64,000 nt of DNA, taken from NCBI GenBank assembly GCA_963662175.1, contig OY759224.1, positions 25,181,489 through 25,245,488 on the forward strand, given 5' to 3'. The DNA is from Aradus depressus. Taxonomy: Eukaryota > Arthropoda > Insecta > Hemiptera > Aradidae. The notes under the pieces are model-generated. The model was not told the origin of the DNA, did not search any database, and saw nothing but the letters and a program-made list of their open reading frames with translations. Made by a program: the position numbers and the translations under genes. Shown here piece after piece: positions 53,566 to 63,727 of this stretch (positions are counted from its first letter, which is position 1; the number at the start of each line of letters is the position of its first letter).

Positions 53566-53930
53566 AAAACGTAATTGATTAATTCTTGGGGAAGTACACA
53601 GCTGGTGATACATCGAAGACTTTTTTTTTTACCTTCATCAGGATCAGAACTGAAGAAACTAGAAGTTTGTTTTTTTGAAACGGGGGTTTGGATACATGAA
53701 TTTCCAGTGAAAACTCACCATCGATTTTCTGATCGATTACGAACTTTCGATATAACTCGTATAACTAGAGAAGTAAAAATAGAAATGGTAAAGAAGCGAA
53801 TTGCGGACAACGTCCTCAAACAGCTAAAATAAAATATAAGTACCTTGAAGAGGTCCTGGATCCTGGGGAAGGAGAGGTCCTTAAAGGACTGAGACCCTAC
53901 CGACCTACCCCTAGAGTACCACAACATCGA
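53566..53930. repeat. Rep1 right end joined to the duplicated segment
   Basis: GTAATTGATTAATTCTTGGGGAAGTAC is the Rep1 right end. 53695-53930 is the near-identical copy of 20965-21195. The two share even the transition from Rep1-like to unique text, so the unit was duplicated whole. Confidence 0.75.
53844..53888 (-). CDS. Candidate 45-nt exon, second copy
   Basis: SFKDLSFPRIQDLFK, phase 0/0, donor GTACTT, weak acceptor GGTCTCAG. It differs from 21109-21153 by TCC versus TCG (both Ser). It lies upstream of the exon at 51192 in transcription order and could precede it. Confidence 0.28.
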
Positions 53931-54156
53931 ATTTCTGATCGATTACAGTTAATATTTTGGAATCCTTGCGCATGGAGCACTGCATCCCAGTGCCAGCGGC
54001 AGTGCTGAGCTGAACAGAGATCCACTGAACCTGGAGAAGACCTGAAGAAGGAGTGAAGTGGATGATGTCCAATTTGTCGTTGGAACTTAGTGTGTGGTCG
54101 TGTCCCTCTCTGAGATAGAATCTCTCCAGAGCAGATAAACTACCTAGCCCCTTCAT
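53911..54156 (-). CDS. Unidentified 81-codon ORF, possible first exon
   Basis: Starts MKGLGSLSALERFYLREGHD and continues LSSNDKLDIIHFTPSSGLLQ. Locally GC-richer and not repeated elsewhere, unlike its neighbours. No strong GTRAGT donor is inside; GTTCAG after CTCCAG is the best. It could be a 5' exon or 5' UTR of the host gene, or chance. Confidence 0.22.
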   Translation of the reverse strand: MKGLGSLSALERFYLREGHDHTLSSNDKLDIIHFTPSSGLLQVQWISVQLSTAAGTGMQCSMRKDSKILTVIDQKFDVVVL

Positions 54157-55461
54157 CTAAATCAACCGCACCACTCCACTACTTATCAGATCCTGCCCTC
54201 GGTCACACGGGGTCAAACAACACCAACCACCATACCATAAGTATCCTACCCACATTTTTTTTTTATTTGTAATTAAATATATTATCATCAGAAAATTAAT
54301 TTAAAATCAAACTGATTCATAAATATATTTTCAAACCAGTTTCAAGCCAACAACTCAACTCTTTCTTTTTTGTGGCTGATAAATCACATTACTTTGCCAT
54401 CCGGAAGAAAATGAAAAATTTTAATTCCCCAGATATAAAAAGTATAGAGGAAGTTATGAAATCGGTCAAAAATTCCGTAAAGAGTCTCATGTTTTCCGAC
54501 TTCTAGATTTTCTAAACTAAAAAATAAAGCAAAAACCGGGTGCGTGCAATTCCGATGCATGGCGAAATGAGCGTCACAACGTCTGAGTTGCGAGATAGCG
54601 AAAGTGTCAAGAATCAAATATAACAAATCATTTCAATAAAATTTTTGAACCTTGAAACAATTTAAAAACAATATAGAAAGAAAACATTCATAAGCATAAT
54701 AGTTTTCAAAAAATGAAAATTTGGTTTAAAATTTTTATAAAGAATTTATTTGATAAAAATATTATTTTCAAATTCATAGATCAAATAGTTTTAGAATGGT
54801 GAACAATTTTATGAAGCGTTTATTTAAATCAATGCTATTTTCACATTTATACATCATGTAGGACAATAATGTAAGTGTGAAGTTCAATTACCAATTCGAT
54901 TAGTTAGGAGATAACACAAGGTGGCGCATGCGCGATACGAAAGTAACATATGTGGTGACGCAGTTTTCTAACATGGGGTGCTGCCCTTCCAATTTATAAG
55001 ACGTTGTCACGTCAAAAGTGACGCGGTACTCACGAGAATTGAATGTAAACATCTGCTTTAGTTTCAAAAACTTTCTGTTGTGCACTGATTTTGATTAAAA
55101 TTTCAAATTGCGATGAATGAAATTATAGGTTTGTGATAGCTAAAATAAGATATATACAATTGTGATTGTACTATCTCTAAATACTGCGAGAATACAGCGT
55201 CGATGGTAGTTTTCGAATTTGTTGTTGAAATGCTTAGATTCGTATTCATTTGCAGATTAATTTTTTTTTTTTCGAGTTATAGAGGGAAAATATGTACCAA
55301 AATGGCTTGTAGGGACTCACTGATTATTTCGACTAATAGAGGGTTGATATTTCGAGTAATGGAACAAAACATTTTTTTCGAGTTTTGGAGGTTTTCGACT
55401 TAAAGAGGTTCTACTGTATTTACTAAGCATTTTTTAAATAAGTCGATGTATCAAAAGTAAT
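54157..55461. other. Unassigned, with one pogo-like terminus
   Basis: 54385-54500 has Rep1-like left-end text (TATAGAGGAAGTTATGAAATC). 55262-55418 resembles a pogo element end: repeated TTTCGAGTTATAGAGG-type motifs and a right terminus, inverted, CAGTAGAACCTCTTTAAG followed by TA-like text. The left terminus was not found. Confidence 0.45.
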
Positions 55462-55735
55462 ATACTTCCCCAGCACGAATTAAACTATTAAGTTTCCGCT
55501 CTCCCTTCTAAATCGAACTACCATTTGGACTATAAATCAATATTTGACTTACATTATATATTAGGTCTTCTGAGTCTTCATACTAAATTCGCTTCACTCA
55601 TTCTATAGAGAGTTCTATTCACAGACATAATCCTTTGTTTTGTTTTTTTTCATTTTTGTAATCCGGGTGTTGGAAAAGTTGAAATTCCGTTGAAACCTCA
55701 ACATCGAATTTCTGACTGATCGTACATTTGGGGAA
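55462..55735 (-). repeat. Rep1 copy
   Basis: Inverted, from TACTTCCCCAGCACGAATTA through CCATTTGGACTATAAATCAA to AATTCCGTTGAAACCTCAAC and TTCTGACTGATCG. Confidence 0.72.
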
Positions 55736-55959
55736 CTAAAAGGAACAAACGAATGAACGTTTATAGTATATTATAGTGTCTGAAGGTAACAGAACACCAA
55801 ACCCAGAGAAGGACCGTTAGAACAATTTACTGCAAGACGAGGTTAATTTTGTTTAAAAATTATAAAATAAATATACTAAAACTATGGATTGGGCGATCTC
55901 CTTATATAAAAGACCAAGGTTTTTGAATATTTTTTAAAATAATTTTTGGAGAGCAATGT

Positions 55960-56560
55960 TTGAAAGATACTTTTTTCGGATCGCTGGGACGGGTAAGTCT
56001 GGACTCTTCATGGGTACTGCCTGATCACTGGATGTCCGTAAGATTTTATCAGGTCACGGAGATTTCAATTCGAAGCTCTACTTCTTTAAGAGGAAGAACA
56101 ACCCGGAACAGTTCGTGCGGCGGAGTCGAGACTGCAGATCATGTGGTCTTCCAATGTTCGCTGTACGACGGGCCTAGGATGGAGTTGATACGCGGGACAG
56201 GATCGTACCTAGGACTCGACCTACGACAGCTGGTTACGGAAACCGGCAACCCAATGTTCAGCCGATTTGTCGCCTCCTAGCGGAGAAAAAAGGAAGCACT
56301 TTACCCTACGCCGTGGATGGCTCCAAGCACGCCGGTGGTCGCCCCCGGCGCCCTGCCGTAATACAGCCAGCCAACGCCCCACATTTATCTCACGCAAAGC
56401 AGCGCTGCCAATAAAATTAAGATGGGCTGGGGGTTTTGCTCCTAGCCGACCACAACAACAGACTTTTATCAATAAATAAACTTGTTATGCCCTCTTCCCC
56501 GACAATTCGGCGAATGGGTGTCGTGGCATCCACCAAAGGTCGACAACCCAAAAAAAATTT
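55960..56560 (+). pseudogene. LINE C-terminal fragment, frameshifted
   Basis: Two overlapping frames carry one module: DVRKILSGHGDFNSKLYFFK in one, then, after a shift near 56110, CGGVETADHVVFQCSLYDGP in the other. SGHG-F-x-YLH...CxC...ADHVVFxCP is the post-RT zinc region of R1/Jockey/LOA-type LINEs. It is followed by a GC-rich 3' UTR to about 56560. RT and endonuclease are absent. Confidence 0.75.
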
Positions 56561-56572
56561 TTTTCCAGTCGA

Positions 56573-56832
56573 TGGGTTTTATTAACTTCTAACTTTTGGA
56601 GTTTGACAATATGGCGGCCAGAGTTCATATAATTCATTAAAATCGGTTCAGCCGTTTAGACTTTCGAAGGGAACAAATAATATAACATACATATACAAAT
56701 AATATAACATACATATACAATAATATAACATACATATACAAAGAATATAACATACATATACAAATAATCTAACATACATATACAAAGAATATAACATACA
56801 TACACAACGAATATAACATACATAGGTATACA
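56573..56832 (+). repeat. Retroposon tail with 22-bp tandem repeat
   Basis: TTAAAATCGGTTCAGCCGTTT at about 56636 is the widespread 3' end of RTE/SINE-type retroposons. It is followed by seven or so units of about 22 bp (AATATAACATACATATACAA) to 56832. Confidence 0.75.
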
Positions 56833-56914
56833 AAATTGTGAAAAACTATAGCCTCTTCTTCGCGTTCCGCAGTCATGTAAATAGCCCGGCCAGACATCAA
56901 CGTGAATGGAACTA

Positions 56915-57683
56915 CAGTAAAATCCGGTTATAACGATATTCAAGGAACTAAGAAAAATACATCGTTATATCCGGAACCAAACCTACATACAAATGTATGG
57001 GCTTGTTAGTGAAAAAAATGTGTTTTACAATAATCATAACGAGAAAGTTTACATATTTTTATTTACTTTTTAAAATTTACATAATATTTACTTACATACA
57101 TTTGTAACTGTACACATAAATTATGTATACACATGATTACATATGTTTTAACTTTCCATAAAAAAATCAGTTATTTTAGTTTGCTTGTTTTTTTTTTAAA
57201 TATAAATGTTTGCTTACATGGTTATGAAGTTCCGAAGTCACGATCCCTATAGAGGCAAAGGAAAGACTAATCTGAAACTAGGAATATACGCACTAGAAGG
57301 GAAGAAGGGAGTTCGAAGAAAATTCTACAAGGGGGAAATGGTATGTTTGGAAATGGAATGACTCATTGCGCTCGGAAAGAGTAAACAAGAACCCTGTGTG
57401 AAAACCTTTTCTCCAATGTTCGTATTTTTCATCCGTTCAAAACTCATACTGTTTTATCCAATTATGTATGTAAGTGGGTATGTATATAGATATTATATCG
57501 TTATAACCGGAATGAAAAAACTACTTTTTCTTATGTTTTAGATCGTTTTATACGGAATATCGTTATATCCGGATTTATTTCTTCACTTTTAAATAGCAAA
57601 CCAAATTAGATACGGGTTTTACATCGTTATATCCGAAAATAAAAGGATTTTAAAATAAATAAGGTTATAAAAGGATTTTACTG
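56915..57683. mobile_element. Non-autonomous pogo/Tigger-like element, copy 2
   Basis: 769 bp, TA at both sides (56913-56914, 57684-57685), termini CAGTAAAATCCGGTTATAAC and, inverted, CAGTAAAATCCTTTTATAAC. Subterminal ATCGTTATATCCGGA repeats as in copy 1 (23364-23998), with an extra internal segment. No transposase. Confidence 0.85.
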
Positions 57684-57685
57684 TA

Positions 57686-58167
57686 TGTATATCCCAATTT
57701 TCTAGTGAATCCCCAGAAGCATCTCATTATTCAAGGCGGTCACAATGCATTCAGCCATAATCGAATTTACAAGTAAGCCAATTCAGGGAATAGGGAAACG
57801 ATTCGTGCACACCATAGCAACTGAATTCGCAGTTGAACGCAGTTCGCAGAAATATTAGACAGCGGACCTTGGTCTGTTCTCACTTGACTGACCATTATTT
57901 AAAAATGTTGTCATTAATCAGAAAGAAAGAAAAAAAAATGGACCCGAACGGATTCACAAAAGGACATGAACGGATTTGACAACTTATAAATTTACAACAA
58001 ATTTATCAACACTCAGATAAGTCTCTAACCAACAGGACATTTTATCAAAAATAAGATCTTTGTTATTCTTATTTGTTCATTCATTTTCTTTTTTTTCATT
58101 TTTTTTTAACCGATAAAAAAATATGAGAAGATAGGAATTACAAGGAACTTTCCCATAGGGCTCTGCA
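57686..58167. other. Unassigned sequence
   Basis: No repeat family or coding signal recognised. Confidence 0.35.
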
Positions 58168-58452
58168 AAGCTCTTAATTTAGAGGTAGTGCGCTTGCCTA
58201 CTGAGCACGAGATCAAGCGTTCAAAACCCGGCCTTAGGTATTTTATCTGAGAAGTGAAAAAACCTTGAGCACGCTGTCCTTCAGAAAGGAAGCTAAGCGA
58301 TGTCTGGTAGTCGTTAAAGACCCTCTTATCCTAGGTGAATAAACCTCTCATAGTAGAGTCGGGCTCATGTCCACCAGAGTGATGAAATAGTATTCTGGTA
58401 GTAGGTAATATGACCTCTTAGTTAAAGCCCGGGCATGAGCAACAATAACTAA
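58168..58452 (+). mobile_element. SINE-A, divergent
   Basis: Head AGAGGTAGTGCGCTTGCCTA and a B-box-like GCGTTCAAAACCC, body shortened (GCTAAGCGATGTCTGGTAGT), tail GGGCATGAGCAACAATAACT. More diverged than other copies, so probably older. Confidence 0.82.
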
Positions 58453-58734
58453 CTACTAGTGGGCTATAGACAATTTTCAGCTGGAAGTAAATTCTAAGCT
58501 TTGGTAAATTTTTGAGAATTAACATTTTTTTATTGAAACAGTGGATGGCGCTGGAAAAATGATGACTTCCAACAACCAAAAAAATAACTAGATTATTTTG
58601 TAAATACATAAAAGAAACACTTCGTTCATAGTGACCAGTGAAAGTGTCCCGAAATATTGTCAGAAAAAATAAGGTACGTCTGGAAGAAATGCCGGAAAAA
58701 ACCAATTCAATATCCCAGAGAAGTTTAAGAAACA

Positions 58735-58960
58735 CTTCTGGAGTTATCGTGTTCACGAGGTACACACATACATACATATATATACTATATGTGTCCAGAA
58801 TTCCGTGAAGAAAACACCTATTAATTTTCAACATGATACCTGCAGGCATTTTTTTAAATTTCATTTTTGGAATCAGGATATCAGAAAATTTGTAATTCCG
58901 GTGAAAACTCCACTTCGAATTTCTGACCGATTACATAACTTCATCTTACTTCGTAGAGCT
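58735..58960 (-). repeat. Rep1 copy, left half
   Basis: Inverted GGAGTTATCGTGTTCACGAG, ACACCTATTAATTTTCAACA, AATTCCGGTGAAAACTCCAC, CCGATTACATAACTTCATC. Confidence 0.72.
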
Positions 58961-59128
58961 GGGGAAATTTAAAAAAAAATTAACATTGTAAAATAGGTTT
59001 TCTAAAAATGGAGTAAATTGTTCTCGTGAAGTTTGATTGCCTTTATATAGGTACTTAATATTTATAATATACTATTATGTAGTATTTTATTAATAGTATT
59101 TAGTATATATAGTATTTAATTAATAGTA

Positions 59129-59792
59129 CGCGGGGGCCAGCCTTGGTCCAGCAGAGCCAGAGAGGGCCAGGACAATTAGGGAGTGGCAGGAAGAATGGGA
59201 CAAGTCCACAAAGGGACGGTGGACCCATCGGCTCATCCCTCGAGTCGAGCCTTGGCTCACCAGGACGCATTGGGAGGTGAATTACCACCTCACCCAGGTA
59301 CTCACGGGACACGGTGGGTTCCGGGGGTACCTCCACAAAATCGGGGCAGCAACAACACCAGACTGCCCCGCGTGCCTAGGTGAGACGGAGTCGGCGGAGC
59401 ATGTCCTCCTCAAATGCCCCAGATTTGAGGAGGGAAGGAAAAATCTGGAGTGCAGCATGGGCGCCCCACTGACTGCTACCAGTTACGTGGACGCTATGCT
59501 GCGCTCCCAGGAGTCGTGGGATGAAGGCTGCGATTTTGCAGCGCTCATCATGGGCGGGTTGGCCCTTCAGGAGAGGGCTGACAAGGAACAGTAGCGGTAA
59601 TAAAACAGAAGAAGGGGCGTTACCAGCCACCCTTCCTCCCTTCCGCGAAGTAATGACAGACAGTCAGTTCCGCGGAAGGGAATCGAGTCGGCAAGGAGGG
59701 GGTTTTAGTGGGTATGGTGAATCGGCTCGAGTCCCACACTATCCAGGGCTATCTTCCCTGGATGTGCGTCACAGCATTTCCCCCTCCAATGC

Positions 59793-59820
<28 letters not shown>
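59129..59820 (+). pseudogene. R1-clade LINE, 5'-truncated, with poly-A tail
   Basis: A GC-rich insert in AT-rich DNA. The frame reads TIREWQEEWDKSTKGRWTHR, LIPRVEPWLTRTHWEVNYHL, TQVLTGHGGFRGYLHKIG, then CPACLGETESAEHVLLKCPR. This is the C-terminal region typical of R1/TRAS-type LINEs (ending ERADKEQ and stop at about 59594). A 3' UTR with a CCAGGGCTATCTTCCCTGG hairpin and an A run (59792-59820) follow. The frame shows no stop, so truncation is the main defect. Confidence 0.88.
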
Positions 59821-59823
<3 letters not shown>

Positions 59824-60004
59824 TTTAGTATAATATACTATTAATAAAATACTTTCAAATACAACTATATATTATATAGTATTTAATACTTAAGTATACT
59901 TATTAATTGAAACATACACTAACAATAATGACCTTATGTTGTTGTACTTGATGGATGTAGTCAGATGAAAAAAAAAAAATTTATACAAATAAGTTGTTAT
60001 TTCC

Positions 60005-60065
60005 AATACTTTCCAAAAATATCCCGTATATGTGTTGCATATACGGGATATTTTTGGAAAGTATT
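60005..60065. repeat. Perfect 28-bp inverted repeat with 5-nt loop
   Basis: Arms AATACTTTCCAAAAATATCC-GTATATG type (60005-60032) and exact complement (60038-60065) around TGTTG. AT-rich but without mismatch. It could be a MITE relic, replication-error palindrome or an RNA hairpin. Not followed by a terminator-like T tract. Confidence 0.9.
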
Positions 60066-60139
60066 TGAAAAAATCGCTTTATAGTTAGCCCATTTTACGT
60101 GTTTATTTTTCCCCAGTTAAACCTACGATGTTAAGGGGA

Positions 60140-60412
60140 AGTTAGTTATTTTGTCTCACGTCCGGGCTTTAACTAGGAGGTCATATCGCCTACTACCAGA
60201 ACGCTCTTTTGTCGGTGGCCCGACTCAACTGTGGGAGTCTTAAATTATGGTTTATTCACCTAGGGTAGGGATATCTTTAACGAGTACCTCACATCGTACA
60301 GGCTCAGGACCACCGCTTAACGATCCGAAGGACGGCATGCTCAAGATTTTTTCACCTTCCAGATAAAAAAACCTAAGGGCCTCGGCCGAGTTTCGAACGC
60401 GCGATCTTTAGG
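60140..60412 (-). mobile_element. SINE-A, head truncated
   Basis: Inverted tail and body (GGGCTTTAACTAGGAGGTCA, ACCGCTTAACGATCCGAAGG) and a linker with GAGTTTCGAACGCGCGATCT at right, where it ends. Confidence 0.82.
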
Positions 60413-61390
60413 GGAAGTTATGTATTTATTTATTTTTTATTTTACAGTAGGTATTTAATATTTGATCTGTTGGAGCAATTTGAACAAAATCATATAATCA
60501 TTTTAAATTTGAAAAAAATTAAACCTAATTTAAGCAACAAAAAAAAAAAAGTCGATATATTCGTTCATATTTCCCATAAGTTTTTCCAGTTTATTTTTCT
60601 TTAATTTTATTAATAAGTACAGATACTTAATTCGCATTTTTTTCTTTTCAATATTATCGTTTTTTGCTTTTATATTCCTCATATTGTAGACAAGCGCTGG
60701 TATGTTGGCAAAATAAATAAAATAGATTAATACATATAAAATTACCTTTAATAGATGAATAATCAATTGTAAATACAAATCTTCTAAAGCACTCCACAGT
60801 AACTTTTTCGATATTATTAATATAATTTATTTAAATTATATATATTTTTTAAACAAAAATATAAACGAATGTACATCCGAGAGGACACTATACAGCGTAT
60901 AAAAAGAGAAAATGAAAAAAAGAAAAACAAAACGAAAAAGCGATCACAGTCGAATACGCGAGAAGACGGTTGAAAGCAAACTGAGGATGCTGAGAGATAG
61001 GCGTGGTCATCAGATGTGGAGTGGGGGAAGTGGTGGTGGAGGGGGAAATGGATGATCCAATCAGAACATTGATGACAACATTATTTATCTAGGATAGAAT
61101 AAATAATGATAATGAATAGATTAATGTGTAGGATGTAGTATATAAGTTAGGTCAAAATGAATACTAACAGTTTGGTAGATATCTGTGTTAGCAGAATAAG
61201 AGGGGGCCCAATGTTATTTGAACTGTTTGTACTTCTGCAAATGGTAATCATATGGTAACTAAATTATACACAATATGTCTATTAATTATATACTTGGGGA
61301 CAAGGGGGGGTGCATGACCCCAGGTCCTGTGCTTGAGGGGGTCTCATAATGCAACATAGAGATACTCAAATTTGAACTAAAGGATACGCA
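60413..61390. other. Unassigned, AT-rich then purine-rich
   Basis: The minus-strand frame at 60530-60778 is low-complexity Ile/Lys and not supported. 60950-61060 is GC-richer with a GGTGGTGGAGGGGGAA patch. No repeat family seen. Confidence 0.35.
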
Positions 61391-61933
61391 GGGGGCACAG
61401 CCCGCAGTTTCCGTGGTTAGCGTTGCAGACTTTTTGTTATTAATTTGAGAGACTCGGACCTCTAGAAGCTCCTCCTGAGGTAACCACTGACTGTAATACT
61501 TAAGTTGACTTTACATGAGCAGCAAAAATGCAAAGCGCAGCAGCAGCAAATGCACGCTGTGGTTTCTGTGCTTTTAGAATTAAATGACTCACAGCCAATA
61601 GCGTGTATTTGCTGCTGCTGCGCTTTACATTTTTAGTGCGCATGTAAAATCAGCTTCAAGAGTATAAAGTATAACATAAATGACGATTTTGAGCGAGGAA
61701 ATGAAATGATCGAATTCATATATATTTAAATAAATGTAATATGACTTGTTTTGTACATATACATTTATGTAACAGCTGATAGCTGATTTAGGAATCAGAC
61801 GCTTGGGAAATTTGAAGATCCTATTGGTAACTTGCAAGCAATCCATTTTTAATAAAAACTATTTTTTTAGTTTATTTAATTTTTATCTTGGTTTTTTTGA
61901 CACGCCCCCCCTGCCCCCCTGGCAACGCCCCAT
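61391..61933. mobile_element. Non-autonomous hAT-like element, copy 2
   Basis: Matches 5629-6250: GGCACAGCCCGCAGTTTCCG, GACTCGGACCTCTAGAAGCT, the TTTACATGAGCAGC palindrome and TTTAGTTTATTTAATTTTTATC. It ends in a C-rich stretch complementary to the G-rich end type of copy 1 (CCCCCCTGGCAACGCCC). No ORF. Confidence 0.6.
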
Positions 61934-62082
61934 AGGGTACGTGCAAAAAATTCAATATAAATCTCATTCAAACATTCCATTTCAATGTCCTCCATTGAAT
62001 TGTCAATGCTCCTTTCTAGATTTCACCAATAAAGTGCTCCACAAAATCCAAATACAACCACCTTCCAAAAATAAATCGTCAG

Positions 62083-62260
62083 TGAATCAGCAGTAATGTA
62101 CTTCCCCAGCATGAATTAATCAATTAAGTTTTCGCTCTCCCTCCAAAACCAAGCGTTCCCTTCGATCGATTTGGCTGAAAATCAATAGTTGTCGTTCTAA
62201 TGAGGTTCTAGAAACACATATAAAACTTCTTGTTTATACATTGTAGTTATCGTACTCACA
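62083..62260 (-). repeat. Rep1 fragment
   Basis: TGTACTTCCCCAGCATGAATTA at its left and CGATTTGGCTGAAAATCAAT in the middle; internally deleted. Confidence 0.68.
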
Positions 62261-62289
62261 GACATATATTGACAAAAAATTTGATATGT

Positions 62290-63060
62290 AAATTCGAGTT
62301 CGATAACTCGATAATGAATGTATCGACAGGGAATGTTATATGTGCATCCAGAATCCGATAAGATTGATTATTGATTTTCAATCAAATAGCACGACGAGAA
62401 GAGGGCGCCGGTAGCTCAGTGGTATGCGTGCTTGTCTTCTGAGCTCAAGAACATGGGTTCGAAACTCGTCCGAGGCCCTTAGTTTATTTTATCTGGGAGG
62501 TAAAATAAACTGAAGCACGCCGTCCTTCGGATGGGACGTTAAGCGATGGTCCCGAGTCCGTACGATGTCAGGTACTCGTTAAAGACCCCTGCTCTAGGTG
62601 AATAAAAATTTAGGGTAGGCAAAATTTAGGACTCCCGCAGTAGAGTCGGGAAAATGACGAAAGAGCGCTTTGGTAGTAGGCGATATGATCTCGTAGTTAA
62701 AGCCCGGGCATGAGTCATAAATCCTAAGCTCGCATGACGCAAAGAAGAGAATCAGGGGGAGGTTCAACACAAAAAAAATGTCCTCTGTGTGTGTGTATAT
62801 GGTAACTGCCGATGTAATGATTGTACAAAGTTTTTATATAACCCCATAAGAAAGTTTTCCGCGAAATCAGTCGAAAGGAAAGTGGGGACCAAAAGAGGTT
62901 GACTCCAATACCTTAATAACTATCGATGTAATGAATCTATCGACACAAAATTTAGAATGAGGATTCTCATAAGCCACTATGTAAACCAAATATTGAGTTT
63001 GGTCGATTGACTTTAGAGGGAGAGCGGAAACGTAACTGATTAATTCTAATGAACTTTCAT
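62290..63060 (+). repeat. Rep1 copy interrupted by SINE-A
   Basis: ATAATGAATGTATCGACAGG at left; after the SINE, AACTGCCGATGTAATGATTG, ATCGATGTAATGAATCTATC and GAGGGAGAGCGGAAACGTAA continue in Rep1 order. Confidence 0.7.
62403..62722 (+). mobile_element. SINE-A, reference-quality full-length copy
   Basis: Plus-strand, about 320 bp. The head GGCGCCGGTAGCTCAGTGGT contains an A box (TAGCTCAGTGGT), and GGGTTCGAAAC is the B box, spaced as in a tRNA. The linker GTTTATTTTATCTGGGAGGT is followed by the conserved body and tail GCCCGGGCATGAGTCATAA. Transcribed by Pol III if active and mobilised by a LINE in trans; the partner is not identified. A small deletion lies in the CATGTCCACCAGAG segment. Confidence 0.92.
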
Positions 63061-63385
63061 ATTTCTAATCAAAAAGACAAATAATGACCAACTCTGAGAC
63101 CATAGTCTGTCAACTATAGACAAAGAGAACTGAAATACTAAATTGTCTATTTACATACAAAGTGATGAGTCTACAAAACAATTACAGAGAACAAAGAAAC
63201 TCAACAATATTGTTAAGGTACTTGCTCGCCACTGAAACATTTCTCCTTAAAAGTTCAGTTTTCCTAATAAAATATAAACTAAGATTTTGTAAGCCTGCCA
63301 ACCAATGTTATACAATTAAATGAGATTATACACTTTGAAAAAAGAAATCAGTGGATCACCGGCTATGTACTTCCTCAGTATGAAG
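63061..63385. other. Unassigned sequence
   Basis: AT-rich. 63350-63380 is a short inverted Rep1 end (GGATCACCGGCTATGTACTT). Nothing else. Confidence 0.45.
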
Positions 63386-63470
63386 TAATCCATCGCATAA
63401 CGTCTCATCCGAAGGACGGCATGCTCGAAGATTTTTCACCTTCCAGATAAGATTTTTCACCTCCCACGAT
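63386..63470 (-). mobile_element. SINE-A body scrap
   Basis: AACGTCTCATCCGAAGGACGG and a duplicated GATTTTTCACCTYCCA piece are all that remain. Confidence 0.65.
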
Positions 63471-63544
63471 TTATATTTATCACTATTTATCAACAAGAAT
63501 AAGATCATATTTACAGGCACATTGTTTAATGCTTAAAAAAAAAA

Positions 63545-63727
63545 AAGTCGTCGGTGCATCATCAACATTGCACATCCCCAGAACGAATTAATCAATTAAG
63601 TGTTCGCTCTCCCTCCAAAACAATCGACCGTTTGGGCTAAAATCAATATTTGACTTACATATTGGCTTCTGAAACTTCATACTAATTTTTGTATCGATAT
63701 ATTCATTACATCGGTAGTTATTAGTAG
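63545..63727 (-). repeat. Rep1 copy
   Basis: Inverted right half, AATTAATCAATTAAGTGTTC to CATTACATCGGTAGTTATTA, cut at 63727 by the hAT-type MITE. Confidence 0.72.

Noticed and set aside
53911..54156. Confident first exon of the host gene
   Set aside because: No strong donor, no recognisable domain and no phase test possible; kept only as a low-confidence entry.
56648..56943. Tyr/Cys/Ile-rich minus-strand ORFs
   Set aside because: Translation of the 22-bp tandem repeat; no gene.
62403..62475. Possible tRNA gene from A and B boxes
   Set aside because: The tRNA-like part is the head of SINE-A and is repeated with the SINE body; no mature cloverleaf or 3' terminator.
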